Shown: one piece after another, positions 34,697 to 42,916 of the stretch
Position numbering within the stretch: position 1 is the first letter of the stretch
Layout: every line of letters starts with the position of its first letter
Assembly (NCBI GenBank): GCA_027067855.1
Contig: JAMOUX010000036.1
Location: 24,285-88,284, forward strand
Source: Candidatus Fermentibacteraceae bacterium
GTDB lineage: Bacteria; Fermentibacterota; Fermentibacteria; Fermentibacterales; JCC-6
Direction: 5' to 3'
Length of the DNA stretch: 64,000 nt
Made by a program: the position numbers and the translations under genes
Notes under the pieces: generated by a model
Told to the model about the DNA's origin: nothing
What the model saw: the letters and a program-made list of their open reading frames with translations, nothing else
Database searches by the model: none

Positions 34697-35323
34697 TCAC
34701 CTGATGGGCGCGACGCTCGACGCCATATCGTTCATGACCTCTTCACACCATATGCCCACCAGGATGTCCATGGCCGATGCCAGTTCCGCGTAACCGGGGG
34801 AATCCAGCGTCCAGGTGAACCTGTAGTTCTCCTGGAACAGGAGAGCGTTCCCTTCACCTTCGAGCAGGGTGACGTCCACGTCCAGAACCGCTTCCCATCC
34901 ATCTTCCGTGGCCCTGCCTCCCAGTTCCCTCACGTAACCCTCCACGACCAGATCGTCGTCCAACACCGTCGACCGTCGAAGCACGGCTCCCCACGCCCCG
35001 GTTTCCACCATGGCCTTCACAAGAATGTCCGGCAGGAATTCCGCGGGCCTGGCGAACCAGATGTTATCGCCGGAACGATTCAGGGTTCCATCCTCCAGTA
35101 TTACCGTGATCCCCATGCCTTCCACCGAAGCGGAAGAGGAAAAATCCTTGACCTTGACCACCAAACCGTTACAGGCGGCGGAAGGTCCGGGAGGATCCGG
35201 CTCCACCGTCCACACCGTCGCCCGGGCATCCGGACCGGCTCCTATGGGCACGTTCACCGTTATGCAAGATGAAAGTAACGACAATATGGAAACGAAGAAT
35301 ATGAAATGAGCCCTTTCGATCAC
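34697..35323 (-). CDS. ABC-type transport auxiliary lipoprotein (MCE system)
   Basis: 208 residues, lipobox SLLSSC at Cys20. The rest matches the ABC transport auxiliary family PF03886 in layout: VVKVKDFSSSASVEGMGITV, then FARPAEFLPDILVKAMVETG, then VVEGYVRELG strands. In PqiC/MlaA-like systems this lipoprotein is the outer-membrane partner of an MCE transporter. I chose GTG 35323, forming GTGA with the MCE gene stop; TTG 35329 is an alternative. It ends the MCE operon. Confidence 0.8.
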   Translation of the reverse strand: MIERAHFIFFVSILSLLSSCITVNVPIGAGPDARATVWTVEPDPPGPSAACNGLVVKVKDFSSSASVEGMGITVILEDGTLNRSGDNIWFARPAEFLPDILVKAMVETGAWGAVLRRSTVLDDDLVVEGYVRELGGRATEDGWEAVLDVDVTLLEGEGNALLFQENYRFTWTLDSPGYAELASAMDILVGIWCEEVMNDMASSVAPIR

Positions 35324-36189
35324 CGCCAAGCCCCCTCTCCCGAGGTTCCCACCAGGAGTTCCGAAAAATGGTTTCTCAACATTATCAGCAGCCCCGACAA
35401 CTCTTCCGCCATCCTGGAGCCTTCCACCACGAATTCATCCAGCCTGCCCGACAACCTGCCGATGGGTTTCGAGAGAGCATTGAGTTCGATAACCAGGGAA
35501 TCCAGATTCCCCGCCAACCCGGGCGCCGTCTCTTCCAGCCTCCGGATCATCATGTCGATGTCCCTGCCCAGTTCGGTATACGTGGCGAGCAACGAGTCCA
35601 GGCGCTCCGTGTTCCGCAGGATGGAAGACACCACGCTGTCCACCACTCCATCTTCGAACAGGAGATTCAAGTTGTCCAGGAGCCTGTTCATCCTGGTTCC
35701 CATTGATGCCAGGTCCATGTTGTCAAAGGTCTTGGTAAACCTGTAGAGTATGCCGCTCAGGGTCTGGATGGGCCCGGCGGAAACGGGAATTACCGGGTAT
35801 TCCACCTGGAAACCATAATCGCGGTCATAACGCTCCACGGTGGAATCGACGCTGAGATTTATGACCTGAAGGCCGGTTATCCCCACCAGCTGCAGCGTGG
35901 CGGTTATCGAGGAATCGACGGGAAAATCCGACCTGATTTCCATAAGAACTTCCACCATCCTTCCGTCGGGGGCTATTCTTATCCGGGAAACGCGGCCTAC
36001 GGGTACACCGTTGTACAACACGCCGCTACCCTCGTTCAAACCCTGGACGGACCATTGGAAATAACTCACGTACGTGGTGTTGTCGTCTTCCCTGAAGCCG
36101 CCTCCCAGCCAAACCAGGAGGATCACCAGGGCCATCACGCCCCCCAGGAAGAAAAGCCCCAACTTGAACCTGTTTCCCGTCATGGTCAT
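35320..36189 (-). CDS. mlaD: MCE/MlaD-family lipid-transport substrate-binding protein
   Basis: 289 residues. One N-terminal TM helix (LGLFFLGGVMALVILLVWLGG) precedes a single MCE domain (VLYNGVPVGRVSRIRIAPDG ... ITGLQVINLS) and a long helical C-terminus, which should oligomerise into a periplasmic ring or tube for phospholipids. Downstream of the MCE domain are coiled-coil stretches (LDSLLATYTELGRDIDMMIR). It lies between the ATPase and the auxiliary lipoprotein, completing the transporter. Confidence 0.9.
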   Translation of the reverse strand: MTMTGNRFKLGLFFLGGVMALVILLVWLGGGFREDDNTTYVSYFQWSVQGLNEGSGVLYNGVPVGRVSRIRIAPDGRMVEVLMEIRSDFPVDSSITATLQLVGITGLQVINLSVDSTVERYDRDYGFQVEYPVIPVSAGPIQTLSGILYRFTKTFDNMDLASMGTRMNRLLDNLNLLFEDGVVDSVVSSILRNTERLDSLLATYTELGRDIDMMIRRLEETAPGLAGNLDSLVIELNALSKPIGRLSGRLDEFVVEGSRMAEELSGLLIMLRNHFSELLVGTSGEGAWR

Positions 36190-36190
36190 T

Positions 36191-36946
36191 TCAGTCCGAT
36201 TCCTCCCCGACGTTTCTCCTGAAGAATGCGCGAACCCTCGGATCGGTGCTCCCGTCCCTCAGTTCCCGGGCCGTCCCGGTGGCGATTATACCACGGGTTT
36301 CCGCATCAAGCATTATCACCCTGTCGGAGATGGCAAATATACTGGCCAGTTCATGGGTAACAATGATGACCGTAGTTCCCAGCGACCTGTTTATACTTTT
36401 TATCAGGTTGTCCAGCTTCGCCGACGTGACCGGATCGAGACCCGCGGACGGTTCATCGAAGAACAGCACTTCCGGATCCAGGGCCATGGCCCTGGCAAGG
36501 CCCGCCCGCTTCTGCATGCCTCCCGAAACCTCCATGGGGTTGGCGGTGGCGAATTCCGCGAGTCCCACCGTCTCCAGCTTGCTGAAAGCCACCGTGATCA
36601 TCTCCCTTTCCGTCAGGTCGGTGTACTCTCTCAAGGGAAGCATCACGTTCTCCAGAATGGAAAGGTTCCCGAGGAGCGCCCCGGACTGGAATGTAACCCC
36701 CCATCTCCTTCTGGCATTCAACATGGCATCGGGATTGGACCACACGTCAATTCCGCGGAACAATATACGCCCTGCCCACGGCTTGATGAGACCCAGCATG
36801 TGACGCATGAGCGTGCTTTTACCGCAACCGCTGCGCCCCACTATCATCAGGATCTCCCCCTCCATGACCCGGAAATCCACTCCATCCAGCACCGGCAAGC
36901 GGTCCCAGCCTCCGCGAAGCCCTTCGACCTTGATAACCGCATCCAT
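36191..36946 (-). CDS. mlaF: MCE/Mla-type ABC transporter ATPase
   Basis: 251 residues. Walker A is GRSGCGKST, the signature motif VSGGMQKR, and Walker B VLFFDEPSAGLD; the H-loop is VTHELASIFAISDR. The SGGMQKR and DEPSAGLDP forms are typical of MlaF/TTG2A ATPases. It energises phospholipid transport with the MlaE-type permease. No space separates it from the permease stop, and one base separates it from the MCE gene. Confidence 0.93.
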   Translation of the reverse strand: MDAVIKVEGLRGGWDRLPVLDGVDFRVMEGEILMIVGRSGCGKSTLMRHMLGLIKPWAGRILFRGIDVWSNPDAMLNARRRWGVTFQSGALLGNLSILENVMLPLREYTDLTEREMITVAFSKLETVGLAEFATANPMEVSGGMQKRAGLARAMALDPEVLFFDEPSAGLDPVTSAKLDNLIKSINRSLGTTVIIVTHELASIFAISDRVIMLDAETRGIIATGTARELRDGSTDPRVRAFFRRNVGEESD

Positions 36947-38092
36947 CTAGAAACTCAACCCGGGTCTTATGTGTACGAAAAGCAACGACAGCATGGCGTC
37001 GGCGAAAATCACCATAAAGATGCTCATCACCACCGCGGCCGTCGTCGCCCTTCCCACGGCTGAAGCCCCCCCCCTGACCCTCATTCCCATGTAGCTCCCT
37101 ACCGTGGAGATGATCACGGCGTACACAACGCTCTTGAGCATGCCCCAAAGGATGTCCAGGGGTATGACGGCTCCCCCCAGCTTCGAAACGAAGGTTCCGG
37201 CGGGAAGATCCAGGAACATCATTCCCGAAACCATGCCCCCCAATACGCCTGAAATGTTGGCCAGGAGCACCAGGAAAGGCATGACGAACAGCAGCGCCAT
37301 CATTTTGGGCACCACCAGGTAATTGAATATGTCGAAGCCCATGACACGCAATGCGTCCACTTCCTCCCGCACTTTCATGGTTCCTATTTCCGCGGCGTAG
37401 GCCGAACCCGACCTGCCCGCCACCAGCACCGCCGCCAGCATCGGACCTATCTCCCAGGTTATACTGTAGGCCAGGAGCGTAGGCATGAAATTCTCCGCTC
37501 CGAAAATCCTCATCTGGTATCCCGCCTGGTATCCCAGCACCACGCCCAGCAGCCAGTTAAGGGTGGCTACTATGGGAACCGCCTTGTAACCGGATTCCTC
37601 CATGTAGTAGAGGATCATATGCCATCTTATCTTCATGGGGGTCAGCAGGACCTGAAGGAAAGCTCCCAGGGTTTCCAGGAGAAACCTTCCAAGCCCCGCC
37701 ACCGTGGAGGCCATCTCGTACCAGCTTCTGCCTATGAACTCCAGGGTCTCGCCCAACGAGACGCGGTTTTTAAAGTCGGATGCGGCCGATTCGAATTTCG
37801 AAAGCGATTCGAAGATTTCCATGACCGAGCGTGGAGTATTCTCGAAGGAAACACGCACTCCGGCTCTTCTCAACTCATTGCAGAAACCCTGCAGGACTAC
37901 GGCGGTCACGGAATCTATACCGGGACTGTCCCGGAAATCCACCACCAGTCTCCCGGAATCCAGAATACGGGACCGGTAACGCCTGAAAAAATTCCTCACG
38001 TAATCGACGTCGGTGTCCGCCAGGACTCCCCGGATCACCACCCTGGGCTCGTCGTACTCCAGCTTTCCGGACAAGGACACCCTTCCTTTCAA
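36947..38092 (-). CDS. mlaE: MlaE-type permease with fused N-terminal STAS domain
   Basis: 381 residues. Residues 1-110 form a STAS domain (RLVVDFRDSPGIDSVTAVVLQGF), the role played by the separate MlaB in E. coli. The rest is the MlaE permease core with PTLLAYSITWEIGPMLAAVLVAGRSGSAYAAEIGTMKV and about five TM helices. The start may be TTG 38092 or, better supplied with GGAAGG, TTG 38074. It heads the MCE operon and probably has its promoter in the 38093-38194 gap. Confidence 0.9.
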   Translation of the reverse strand: MKGRVSLSGKLEYDEPRVVIRGVLADTDVDYVRNFFRRYRSRILDSGRLVVDFRDSPGIDSVTAVVLQGFCNELRRAGVRVSFENTPRSVMEIFESLSKFESAASDFKNRVSLGETLEFIGRSWYEMASTVAGLGRFLLETLGAFLQVLLTPMKIRWHMILYYMEESGYKAVPIVATLNWLLGVVLGYQAGYQMRIFGAENFMPTLLAYSITWEIGPMLAAVLVAGRSGSAYAAEIGTMKVREEVDALRVMGFDIFNYLVVPKMMALLFVMPFLVLLANISGVLGGMVSGMMFLDLPAGTFVSKLGGAVIPLDILWGMLKSVVYAVIISTVGSYMGMRVRGGASAVGRATTAAVVMSIFMVIFADAMLSLLFVHIRPGLSF

Positions 38093-38194
38093 GAACGGGA
38101 TACCGGATCGAAGGTTAATTTAATCCAGACGGGCTCCGGACGCTATGGTGAAAACAGGCGGGAATCCGCCGCCATGGTACCGTACCTCCGGAAA

Positions 38195-38971
38195 TCAACG
38201 CGGCTTCACCGGAACCGGTTCAGGTTCACCTGAAACCAGCTCTTCGAAGGTGCGCCTGAGGGAAACCAGGTACCCGGTGAATTCCTCGGACAACCTGGAG
38301 CGCGGTTCCGGTAGATCGATGTTCTCGAACCTTACTATCCTGCCGGGCCTGTGTCCGAGTACTATCACCTTCCGGGCCAGGAAAACCGCTTCTTCGATGT
38401 TGTGAGTGACGAAAACCACCGTGGTGGAAGATTCCTTCCACAAGGTTCTCAGGCTCCCCTGAAGCTCCTGGCTGGTCCTGGTGTCAAGGGAACTGAAGGG
38501 TTCATCGAGGAGGAGAATGTCGGGGTTCACCACCAGGGAACGAGCCAGGGCCGTTCTCTGCCGCATCCCACCGGAGAGCTGATGGGGATAGGAATCCTCG
38601 AAACCGGACAGACCCATCATATCCAGTATCTTCTCCGCTTCTTTCCGACGGCGGCTTTTGTCCATTCCCGCCGCCCTCAACGGAAACTCGACGTTGGAGC
38701 GGACAGACATCCATGGAAACAAGGCTCCCTGCTGGAATACGTAACCGATAACGGGACTAGCGCCTCCCGCTCCGGCGGGTAGTGATATGCCGCCCGAATC
38801 CGGCTTCTCCAATCCAGCCAGAAGTCTCAGCAACGTCGTCTTGCCGCATCCGGTAGGTCCCAGTATGCAAAGGAACGATCCCCGTTCCACCCGGAAGTCC
38901 ACGGGACCCAAAGCATGTACCACTCCTCCCGATTCGCGGTACGTGCGGGTGAGGCCGGTAACCTTCAACAC
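38195..38971 (-). CDS. NitT/TauT-family ABC transporter ATPase
   Basis: 258 residues. Walker A is GPTGCGKTT, Q-loop FQQGALFPWMSV, signature LSGGMRQR, Walker B ILLLDEPFSSLD and H-loop VTHNIEEAVFLARKV. This SsuB/TauB/NrtD-type pattern partners with the permease and binding protein encoded upstream. The start is GTG 38971, eight bases before the stop of the permease in transcript order. A short Pro/Val-rich tail (GEPEPVPVKPR) ends the protein. Confidence 0.9.
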   Translation of the reverse strand: MLKVTGLTRTYRESGGVVHALGPVDFRVERGSFLCILGPTGCGKTTLLRLLAGLEKPDSGGISLPAGAGGASPVIGYVFQQGALFPWMSVRSNVEFPLRAAGMDKSRRRKEAEKILDMMGLSGFEDSYPHQLSGGMRQRTALARSLVVNPDILLLDEPFSSLDTRTSQELQGSLRTLWKESSTTVVFVTHNIEEAVFLARKVIVLGHRPGRIVRFENIDLPEPRSRLSEEFTGYLVSLRRTFEELVSGEPEPVPVKPR

Positions 38972-38978
38972 GGCGCGT

Positions 38979-39809
38979 TCACCTCTCCTTGCTTCTCAGA
39001 ACGAGCGACTTCTCGCCCAAGTATTCCAGGCCCCGTGAGAACAGGGCGCCTATCAGGGCTACCACGATTATGCCCGCAATCATTATGTCGTACCTGGAAA
39101 GCTGGTACGAATAACGAATGAGATAACCTATGCCGGAATTCGTGCCGGGAAGCATCTCGGCGGCTATTATCACCATCCAGCACCTGCCTATACCCATTCT
39201 CAAACCATGGAAGATGTCCGGCAGCGCGGAAGGTATGATCACGTGTCTGAACGTGAAAAACCTCCCGGCTCCCAGGATATCGGCGACTTCCAGGTAGATC
39301 TTCCTGACGCTCCTGACTCCCTGCATGGTCCCGAGGATTATGGGGAACACACCTCCCCAGAAGAGGATGAAGATCATTCCAAGCTGCAACTCGTTAAGAA
39401 TGGACCTCCTGTACACCAGGTAGTCCAGGCCAAGCAACCGGGTAAAGGTCTTCGCTTTGAATATCACGATGGACAGGGGAAGCAGGGCAATGGCGGAGAG
39501 CGGCCGCGCCATCTCCACCATGAGGGTGAGAAAGTTCCTGGCATGTTTCGAATAACCCATGAACAAGCCCGTGGGTATACCTACCGCGACGGCCGCCATG
39601 AATCCCACTACGACCCTTACCAGGCTGACCTCCACGTTCCAGGCCAGGGATCCTACCGAAAGGAGTTCCTCGCCGGGATGGAGCAGGATGTTCAATACCT
39701 TTCCCGGGGAAGGAAGCATACCCGTCCCGTTCCTGGTGACGATGCTCCACCAGACTACCAGCAATATCGGAAGTATGGCTCCCTGGAACGATGGAGGAAT
39801 TTTCCTCAA
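38979..39809 (-). CDS. NitT/TauT-family ABC transporter permease
   Basis: 276 residues with about six TM helices of the SsuC/TauC type. The EAA-like coupling loop is EVADILGAGRFFTFRHVIIPSALPDIFHGLRMG, and the C-terminal IIAAEMLPGTNSGIGYLIRY motif is typical of the family. The start is TTG 39809, 43 nt after the binding-protein stop. A loop in the middle carries KAKTFTRLLGLDYLVYRRS, longer than usual. Confidence 0.88.
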   Translation of the reverse strand: MRKIPPSFQGAILPILLVVWWSIVTRNGTGMLPSPGKVLNILLHPGEELLSVGSLAWNVEVSLVRVVVGFMAAVAVGIPTGLFMGYSKHARNFLTLMVEMARPLSAIALLPLSIVIFKAKTFTRLLGLDYLVYRRSILNELQLGMIFILFWGGVFPIILGTMQGVRSVRKIYLEVADILGAGRFFTFRHVIIPSALPDIFHGLRMGIGRCWMVIIAAEMLPGTNSGIGYLIRYSYQLSRYDIMIAGIIVVALIGALFSRGLEYLGEKSLVLRSKER

Positions 39810-39852
39810 GGTTCCGGAGAGCCATCTTTTCCGGATTCCGGTATCTATTTCG

Positions 39853-41061
39853 CTACCTCAGCTCCTCCGGAAGAAGCGAGAAATCATACAGGAACACGGC
39901 GTCGGCCTCATCGTCCTTTTCGGCCAGCGGTCCGCTGAATGCTTTCAGTTTCCGCATGTTGTCGAGTATCGCGACCATGTTGGAGAGCCAGTCCCCGGTT
40001 ACTTTCATGTCGTAGCCGCTGGTAGCCATGGAAGCAAGTTCGACTTCCACGGGGTTCCCGATCCACTCCGCAACAGCCTCGGCCGCATCCTCCGGATACT
40101 TGTTGATGTAATCCGTCGCTGCGGCGAAAAGCCTGAGGGCTGTGGCTATTTCTTCCGGTTTCCCGGCTATCACGGAATCGGTGGCGGCTATGGCGCAGCA
40201 GGGATGGTTCGCGAAGTCTCCCGGAGGAAGATCGGAAAGTTCCGCGATGCATTTCCCTATACCGTTGTATTCGGCAAGGGCGCAAGCCGGGTTGTTGGAT
40301 ACGTACCCCCGGATCGTACCGTTCCGGAGGGCGGGATTGAGATTGGATTGACCCTGGGCGTTGAAGAGAAGGATATCCGAACCCGGTTCGGGATTGCCCT
40401 GCATACTCCAGGTTATACCGGCTTCGTTCAGGGCCGATTCGAAAATGAGAAGAGCCACCGCCTTCGGACTCTTGAAACCTATGGTAACGGGTTCTTCGCA
40501 GGATTTTACCCATTCCACGAATGAGTCCCAATCGTCCACTCCTTCGATATCATCGGCGAGAACCAACATATCACCCCTGCTGTGAAGAGGGCTTATTATC
40601 TTCACGCCGCTTCCCTGGTCGGCGCTGGCGGCGAAAGGAATGACTCCCCCGAACCCTATGTCGAACAATCCGGCCACCATGTTGTTGGGTACGTTTATGG
40701 CCCCCTGTGACTGGACGAATTCCACTTCCAGCACCTTCTTACCGTCCTCTATAACCGCGTAGTATTTCTCTCCGAGAGGAACGGCGTATATTTCGTACAG
40801 ATCTTTCATCTCGTCACCCCTGAGGGCGGAAACGAACACGGCCGAATGATGATCGTGGTTACAGTGACCTACCTTCAGCAGGGGAACTTCGGCATCTAGA
40901 TCCGGTTCGGCAACGGCAACGGTACCTTCTCCGGCCATGCCTCCACGGTCGGCTTCCCCGTCCCGGGCTTCTTCCGACCGACCACCGCATGCAAAAGCGA
41001 GAGTGAGCGATATCGTGAAGACGACAAGACAAAAAGTGGTGAGTTTCCTGGAAAGAAACAT
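39853..41061 (-). CDS. ABC importer substrate-binding lipoprotein with His-rich motif
   Basis: 402 residues. The lipobox is LAFACGG and a Glu/Asp-rich linker follows. The mature part begins with LLKVGHCNHDHHSAVFVSAL, an unusual HxNHDHH cluster where NitT/TauT proteins normally have a plain GY(V/I)xxW strand. The rest of the fold (VEFVQSQGAINVPNNMVAGLFDIGFGG; DWDSFVEWVKS) follows the NMT1/TauA type. The ligand is unknown. The His cluster might bind a metal or be part of an anaerobe-specific subfamily. The start ATG 41061 has GAGGAG before it. Confidence 0.82.
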   Translation of the reverse strand: MFLSRKLTTFCLVVFTISLTLAFACGGRSEEARDGEADRGGMAGEGTVAVAEPDLDAEVPLLKVGHCNHDHHSAVFVSALRGDEMKDLYEIYAVPLGEKYYAVIEDGKKVLEVEFVQSQGAINVPNNMVAGLFDIGFGGVIPFAASADQGSGVKIISPLHSRGDMLVLADDIEGVDDWDSFVEWVKSCEEPVTIGFKSPKAVALLIFESALNEAGITWSMQGNPEPGSDILLFNAQGQSNLNPALRNGTIRGYVSNNPACALAEYNGIGKCIAELSDLPPGDFANHPCCAIAATDSVIAGKPEEIATALRLFAAATDYINKYPEDAAEAVAEWIGNPVEVELASMATSGYDMKVTGDWLSNMVAILDNMRKLKAFSGPLAEKDDEADAVFLYDFSLLPEELR

Positions 41062-41111
41062 GTTTTCTCCTCTGTTGAACCAACGATTACAACTTGCGAC
41101 ATAAAAAATAA

Positions 41112-41125
41112 AAATCATATGATTT
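41112..41125. promoter_or_regulatory. 14-bp perfect palindrome upstream of ABC importer
   Basis: AAATCATATGATTT, perfect over 14 bp, sits in AT-rich DNA about 50 bp before the binding-protein start. It could be a repressor or activator site for the importer operon. No matching second copy was seen. Confidence 0.4.
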
Positions 41126-41231
41126 GTCTTTTGCGTGGTTAAAGAACAATCAATGATTTCAAGAACCGAAGCGAGCGTCAACCCCCGGTCGCAGAGACAA
41201 ATCCACGAAGCGAGAAAAACGCCGGAATCTT

Positions 41232-41257
41232 GAGTTAACCATCGCGAACGTTAACTC
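41232..41257. promoter_or_regulatory. Inverted repeat GAGTTAAC-N10-GTTAACTC before HAD gene
   Basis: An exact 8-bp inverted repeat with a 10-bp spacer, each half containing GTTAAC. It lies in the divergent region, about 78 bp before the HAD gene start and 170 bp before the importer start. The lack of a T-run argues for an operator rather than a terminator. Confidence 0.45.
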
Positions 41258-41334
41258 GAAATTGTCCGGTGGGAAACGGGTGGTACCCCCGGCGGCTGGG
41301 GATTATATTGAGTTTTCATAATGAAAGGATCGGC

Positions 41335-42066
41335 TTGGAAAAAACCTACCTCCTGGTTCTTGATGCGGACGATACGCTGTGGGAAAGCGCCGTATTCTTC
41401 AGGCGTGCCGAAGAAGACTTCCTGGCCCTGGCGGAAGCGCTGGGACTTCCCGCGGAACTCGTGAGAGAGACCGTACGCAGAAGGGACATGGAGAGATTGC
41501 CGGTTACCGGGTACGGAGCCGTACCATACACGGATACACTGGAGGCGGTTCTCCGGGAGTTCGTGAACGATATTCCCGAATGGGTCCGACGGTCGCTGGC
41601 GGATATACGCATGTGCCTGTTAAACCATCCGATACTTCTTCTCCCCGGTGTTAACGAGTTTCTGAAAAGCGTTTCCGGGATGCCTTTCTTTACCGTCGTG
41701 TATACCATGGGAGAGGAAATACATCAACTGGACAAGTTCCGGAGATCGGGCCTGAAAGGCTTGGTAGACGCTTTCGAGATCGTTTCCGACAAAACTTCCG
41801 AAAAGCTTCGCAGGCTCATGAATTCCCTGGGATACACAATGGACCGGACCATTGTCGTCGGAAACAGTCCCCGGTCGGACGTGAACCCGGCCACCGGGCT
41901 CGGCTGCAGAGCTTTCCTGCTCAGGCGGCCCTACATGTGGGAAGCGGAACTGGAAGAATTTGAAAATCCGGAACTTATAACGGAAATAGGCGATTTAGCC
42001 GAATTGCTACCGTTACTTACCGATCTGCAGAACGAACACGTTTCATCGAATGAAAACCTTGCGTGA
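41335..42066 (+). CDS. HAD-superfamily hydrolase
   Basis: 243 residues with all four HAD motifs: I, LVLDADDTLW (nucleophile Asp10, acid/base Asp12); II, VVYTMGEE; III, the Lys in SDKTSEKL; IV, VVGNSPRSDVNPA. The alpha-helical cap between motifs I and II is of subfamily I size. Substrate unknown, probably a phosphorylated small molecule. TTG 41335 follows AAAGGA at good spacing; a longer upstream frame from 41269 has no Shine-Dalgarno. It is the first gene of the cluster with EIIA and two antiporters. Confidence 0.85.
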   Translation: MEKTYLLVLDADDTLWESAVFFRRAEEDFLALAEALGLPAELVRETVRRRDMERLPVTGYGAVPYTDTLEAVLREFVNDIPEWVRRSLADIRMCLLNHPILLLPGVNEFLKSVSGMPFFTVVYTMGEEIHQLDKFRRSGLKGLVDAFEIVSDKTSEKLRRLMNSLGYTMDRTIVVGNSPRSDVNPATGLGCRAFLLRRPYMWEAELEEFENPELITEIGDLAELLPLLTDLQNEHVSSNENLA

Positions 42067-42088
42067 GGGCTGAAGGGAGGCCTTGACG

Positions 42089-42895
42089 ATGAACCTTTTC
42101 GATTTTTTCAAGAAGGACATGATCGAATACCGTGACGATTTGAAAAACAGGGAAGACGTTTTCAGGAGAATAGCATCCATGGTTGCCGGGAACACCGGGG
42201 ACATCACGGAAGAAGCCTTGTTCAAAGCACTTGCGGCCAGGGAAAAACTTGGAAGCACCGGTCTCGGGTTCGGAGTGGCGATTCCTCATTGCAGGATGAA
42301 CAATCTCAGTGACTTCATTGTCGGAATGTTGATCTCTTCCCGGGATATCAACTTCGATTCCGGCGACGGTGAACCGGTGAGAATAATTCCATTCGTGGTC
42401 GGTCCCGAATCGAAACCCAAGGAATTCCTTAAAATCCTTTCCTGCCTGGTGCAGATGCTTCGTGATCCCGAGGTCCGCAAGAAGATCGCGACCTCGAAAT
42501 CTCCCGACGAGGTCTACGAATTTCTGAAGCACCATGCCGAACCGACCGGTTCGGAACCCCGCAGGAGCCCCGGGCGTAAACTTGTTCACGTCTTCATTCA
42601 GAACGAAGAATTCTTCGACGATATTCTCCAGATATTCACCGGACTGGAATCGATTTCCACGGTGATAGTGGAATCCAGAGATCCAATGGACTTCCTTATG
42701 AAAAGTCCTTTTTTCGCCGGTCTCTGGACTGGAGAGGGCCAACGCTTCAGCAGGATCATCATCTCGGTAGTCAAGAACGAACTCGTTAACTCAATAGTGC
42801 GGAACATCGAGTATGTCTGCGGCAGTCTTTCGGAGAGAGACGACGTGCTGGTAACGGTCACCGATATACACTATACCCTGGGCTCCCTATCCTAG
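42089..42895 (+). CDS. PTS EIIA (PtsN/fructose-type) protein with extra C-terminal domain
   Basis: 268 residues. Residues 1-150 form a PF00359 EIIA domain (REKLGSTGLGFGVAIPHCRM) with the phosphorylatable His67. Residues 170-268 (RKLVHVFIQNEEFFDDILQIF ... DDVLVTVTDIHYTLGSLS) look like a ferredoxin-like alpha/beta domain of PII/CutA style, by predicted pattern only. No EIIB or EIIC is nearby, so a regulatory rather than sugar-transport role is likely. The gene directly precedes two cation antiporters. The start ATG 42089 has GGGAGG 8 nt upstream. Confidence 0.82.
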   Translation: MNLFDFFKKDMIEYRDDLKNREDVFRRIASMVAGNTGDITEEALFKALAAREKLGSTGLGFGVAIPHCRMNNLSDFIVGMLISSRDINFDSGDGEPVRIIPFVVGPESKPKEFLKILSCLVQMLRDPEVRKKIATSKSPDEVYEFLKHHAEPTGSEPRRSPGRKLVHVFIQNEEFFDDILQIFTGLESISTVIVESRDPMDFLMKSPFFAGLWTGEGQRFSRIIISVVKNELVNSIVRNIEYVCGSLSERDDVLVTVTDIHYTLGSLS

Positions 42896-42916
42896 GCATC
42901 GAGCAGGAGAGCGATC

